55,152 nt of DNA from NCBI GenBank assembly GCA_028280565.1, contig JANQLQ010000007.1, positions 1 through 55,152 on the forward strand. Reading direction: 5' to 3'. Positions 54,975-55,152 of the stretch are shown here, in pieces. The stretch is from Fulvivirga sp. Its GTDB lineage: Bacteria > Bacteroidota > Bacteroidia > Cytophagales > Cyclobacteriaceae. Each line of letters begins with the position of its first letter. The stretch's first letter is position 1. Position numbers and translations under genes: made by a program. The notes below the pieces were generated by a model. It made no database searches and had not been told where the DNA came from. It saw only the letters and a list, made by a program, of their open reading frames with translations.

Positions 54975-55152
54975 TTATTTCACGTTAAATGAGGCCTTGA
55001 CCAATGCCAGTTTCCCGAGGCGGTCATTACTGATCTGGACGGGGGATACACCCCCGATGTAAACCATGTAGTCACCCGGTTCGGTCACTGTTTCCCCTTC
55101 CATGTTGACTTGGGCCAGTAGCCCCGGTGTAATCTCAAAAACGACCGCCTCG
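54975..55152 (-). CDS. C-terminus of a GH3-type glycoside hydrolase (partial)
   Basis: Only the last 58 complete residues are in the window. They begin EAVVFEITPGLL, continue with VTEPGDYMVYIGGVS, and end LVKASFNVK. This is the beta-sandwich (Fn3-like) tail of GH3 beta-glucosidases and beta-xylosidases, where an E-P-G-x-Y/F-x-V-x-I/V-G motif recurs. The 5' part with the catalytic domain lies beyond the window edge. It is the first known gene of the glycan-degradation run. Confidence 0.7.
   Translation of the reverse strand, partial: EAVVFEITPGLLAQVNMEGETVTEPGDYMVYIGGVSPVQISNDRLGKLALVKASFNVK

Noticed and set aside
1-55152. CRISPR arrays, tRNA or rRNA genes, insertion sequences
   Set aside because: No regular spaced repeats, cloverleaf-type sequence, rRNA motifs or transposase-like proteins were seen on reading; a dedicated search was not possible.

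Overview
The window reads as chromosome from a member of the Bacteroidota, most likely Cytophagales or a close relative. The evidence is SusC/SusD transport proteins, a FecR/ECF-sigma pair, an alternative complex III (Act) plus cytochrome oxidase operon, near absence of Shine-Dalgarno sites, and a promoter of the Bacteroidota type (TTTG, 19 nt, TAnnTTTG). No rRNA, tRNA, CRISPR array, transposase or integrase was seen.

Layout. 154-7280 (minus): a very large membrane sensor histidine kinase followed closely by a large outer-membrane beta-barrel protein. 7436-24432 (minus): one aerobic respiratory operon running ActA-B-C-D-E-F, CoxB, CoxA, heme A synthase, heme O synthase, two CoxIII-type subunits, CoxIV, a SCO-like protein, DUF420, a small CxxC membrane protein and DUF983. 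ActA-F oxidises quinol and reduces cytochrome c, the oxidase reduces O2, and CtaA/CtaB make its heme A. A promoter and a Crp/Fnr-like palindrome lie upstream in the 410-nt gap. 24843-29187: a BamA-like outer-membrane protein, a TPMT-family methyltransferase, a membrane-anchored coiled-coil protein and a secreted protein of unknown function.

29276-38689 (minus): ECF sigma factor, FecR anti-sigma factor, SusC with a signalling (STN) domain, SusD and two surface lipoproteins. This is a complete cell-surface-signalling uptake locus with unknown ligand. 38946-41769: a DUF547 protein, a gene-poor stretch with a REP/BIME-like palindromic repeat, and a small plus-strand pair including an unusual zinc ribbon/coiled-coil/helix-hairpin-helix protein.

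41770-55152: a carbohydrate-use region. Minus-strand genes encode a GH3-like C-terminus (cut by the edge), GH88, a BNR-repeat protein, a sulfatase, a GH51-like hydrolase and a beta-helix protein, then an aldo/keto reductase, an enolase-superfamily dehydratase-like protein and a sodium/solute symporter, with a divergent AraC regulator. The set suggests degradation of a sulfated, uronic-acid-containing glycan and oxidative catabolism of a released deoxy- or aldose sugar. A 48-bp sequence is shared by the upstream regions of the two minus-strand transcription units that flank the AraC gene, and it is the best candidate for a novel operator.
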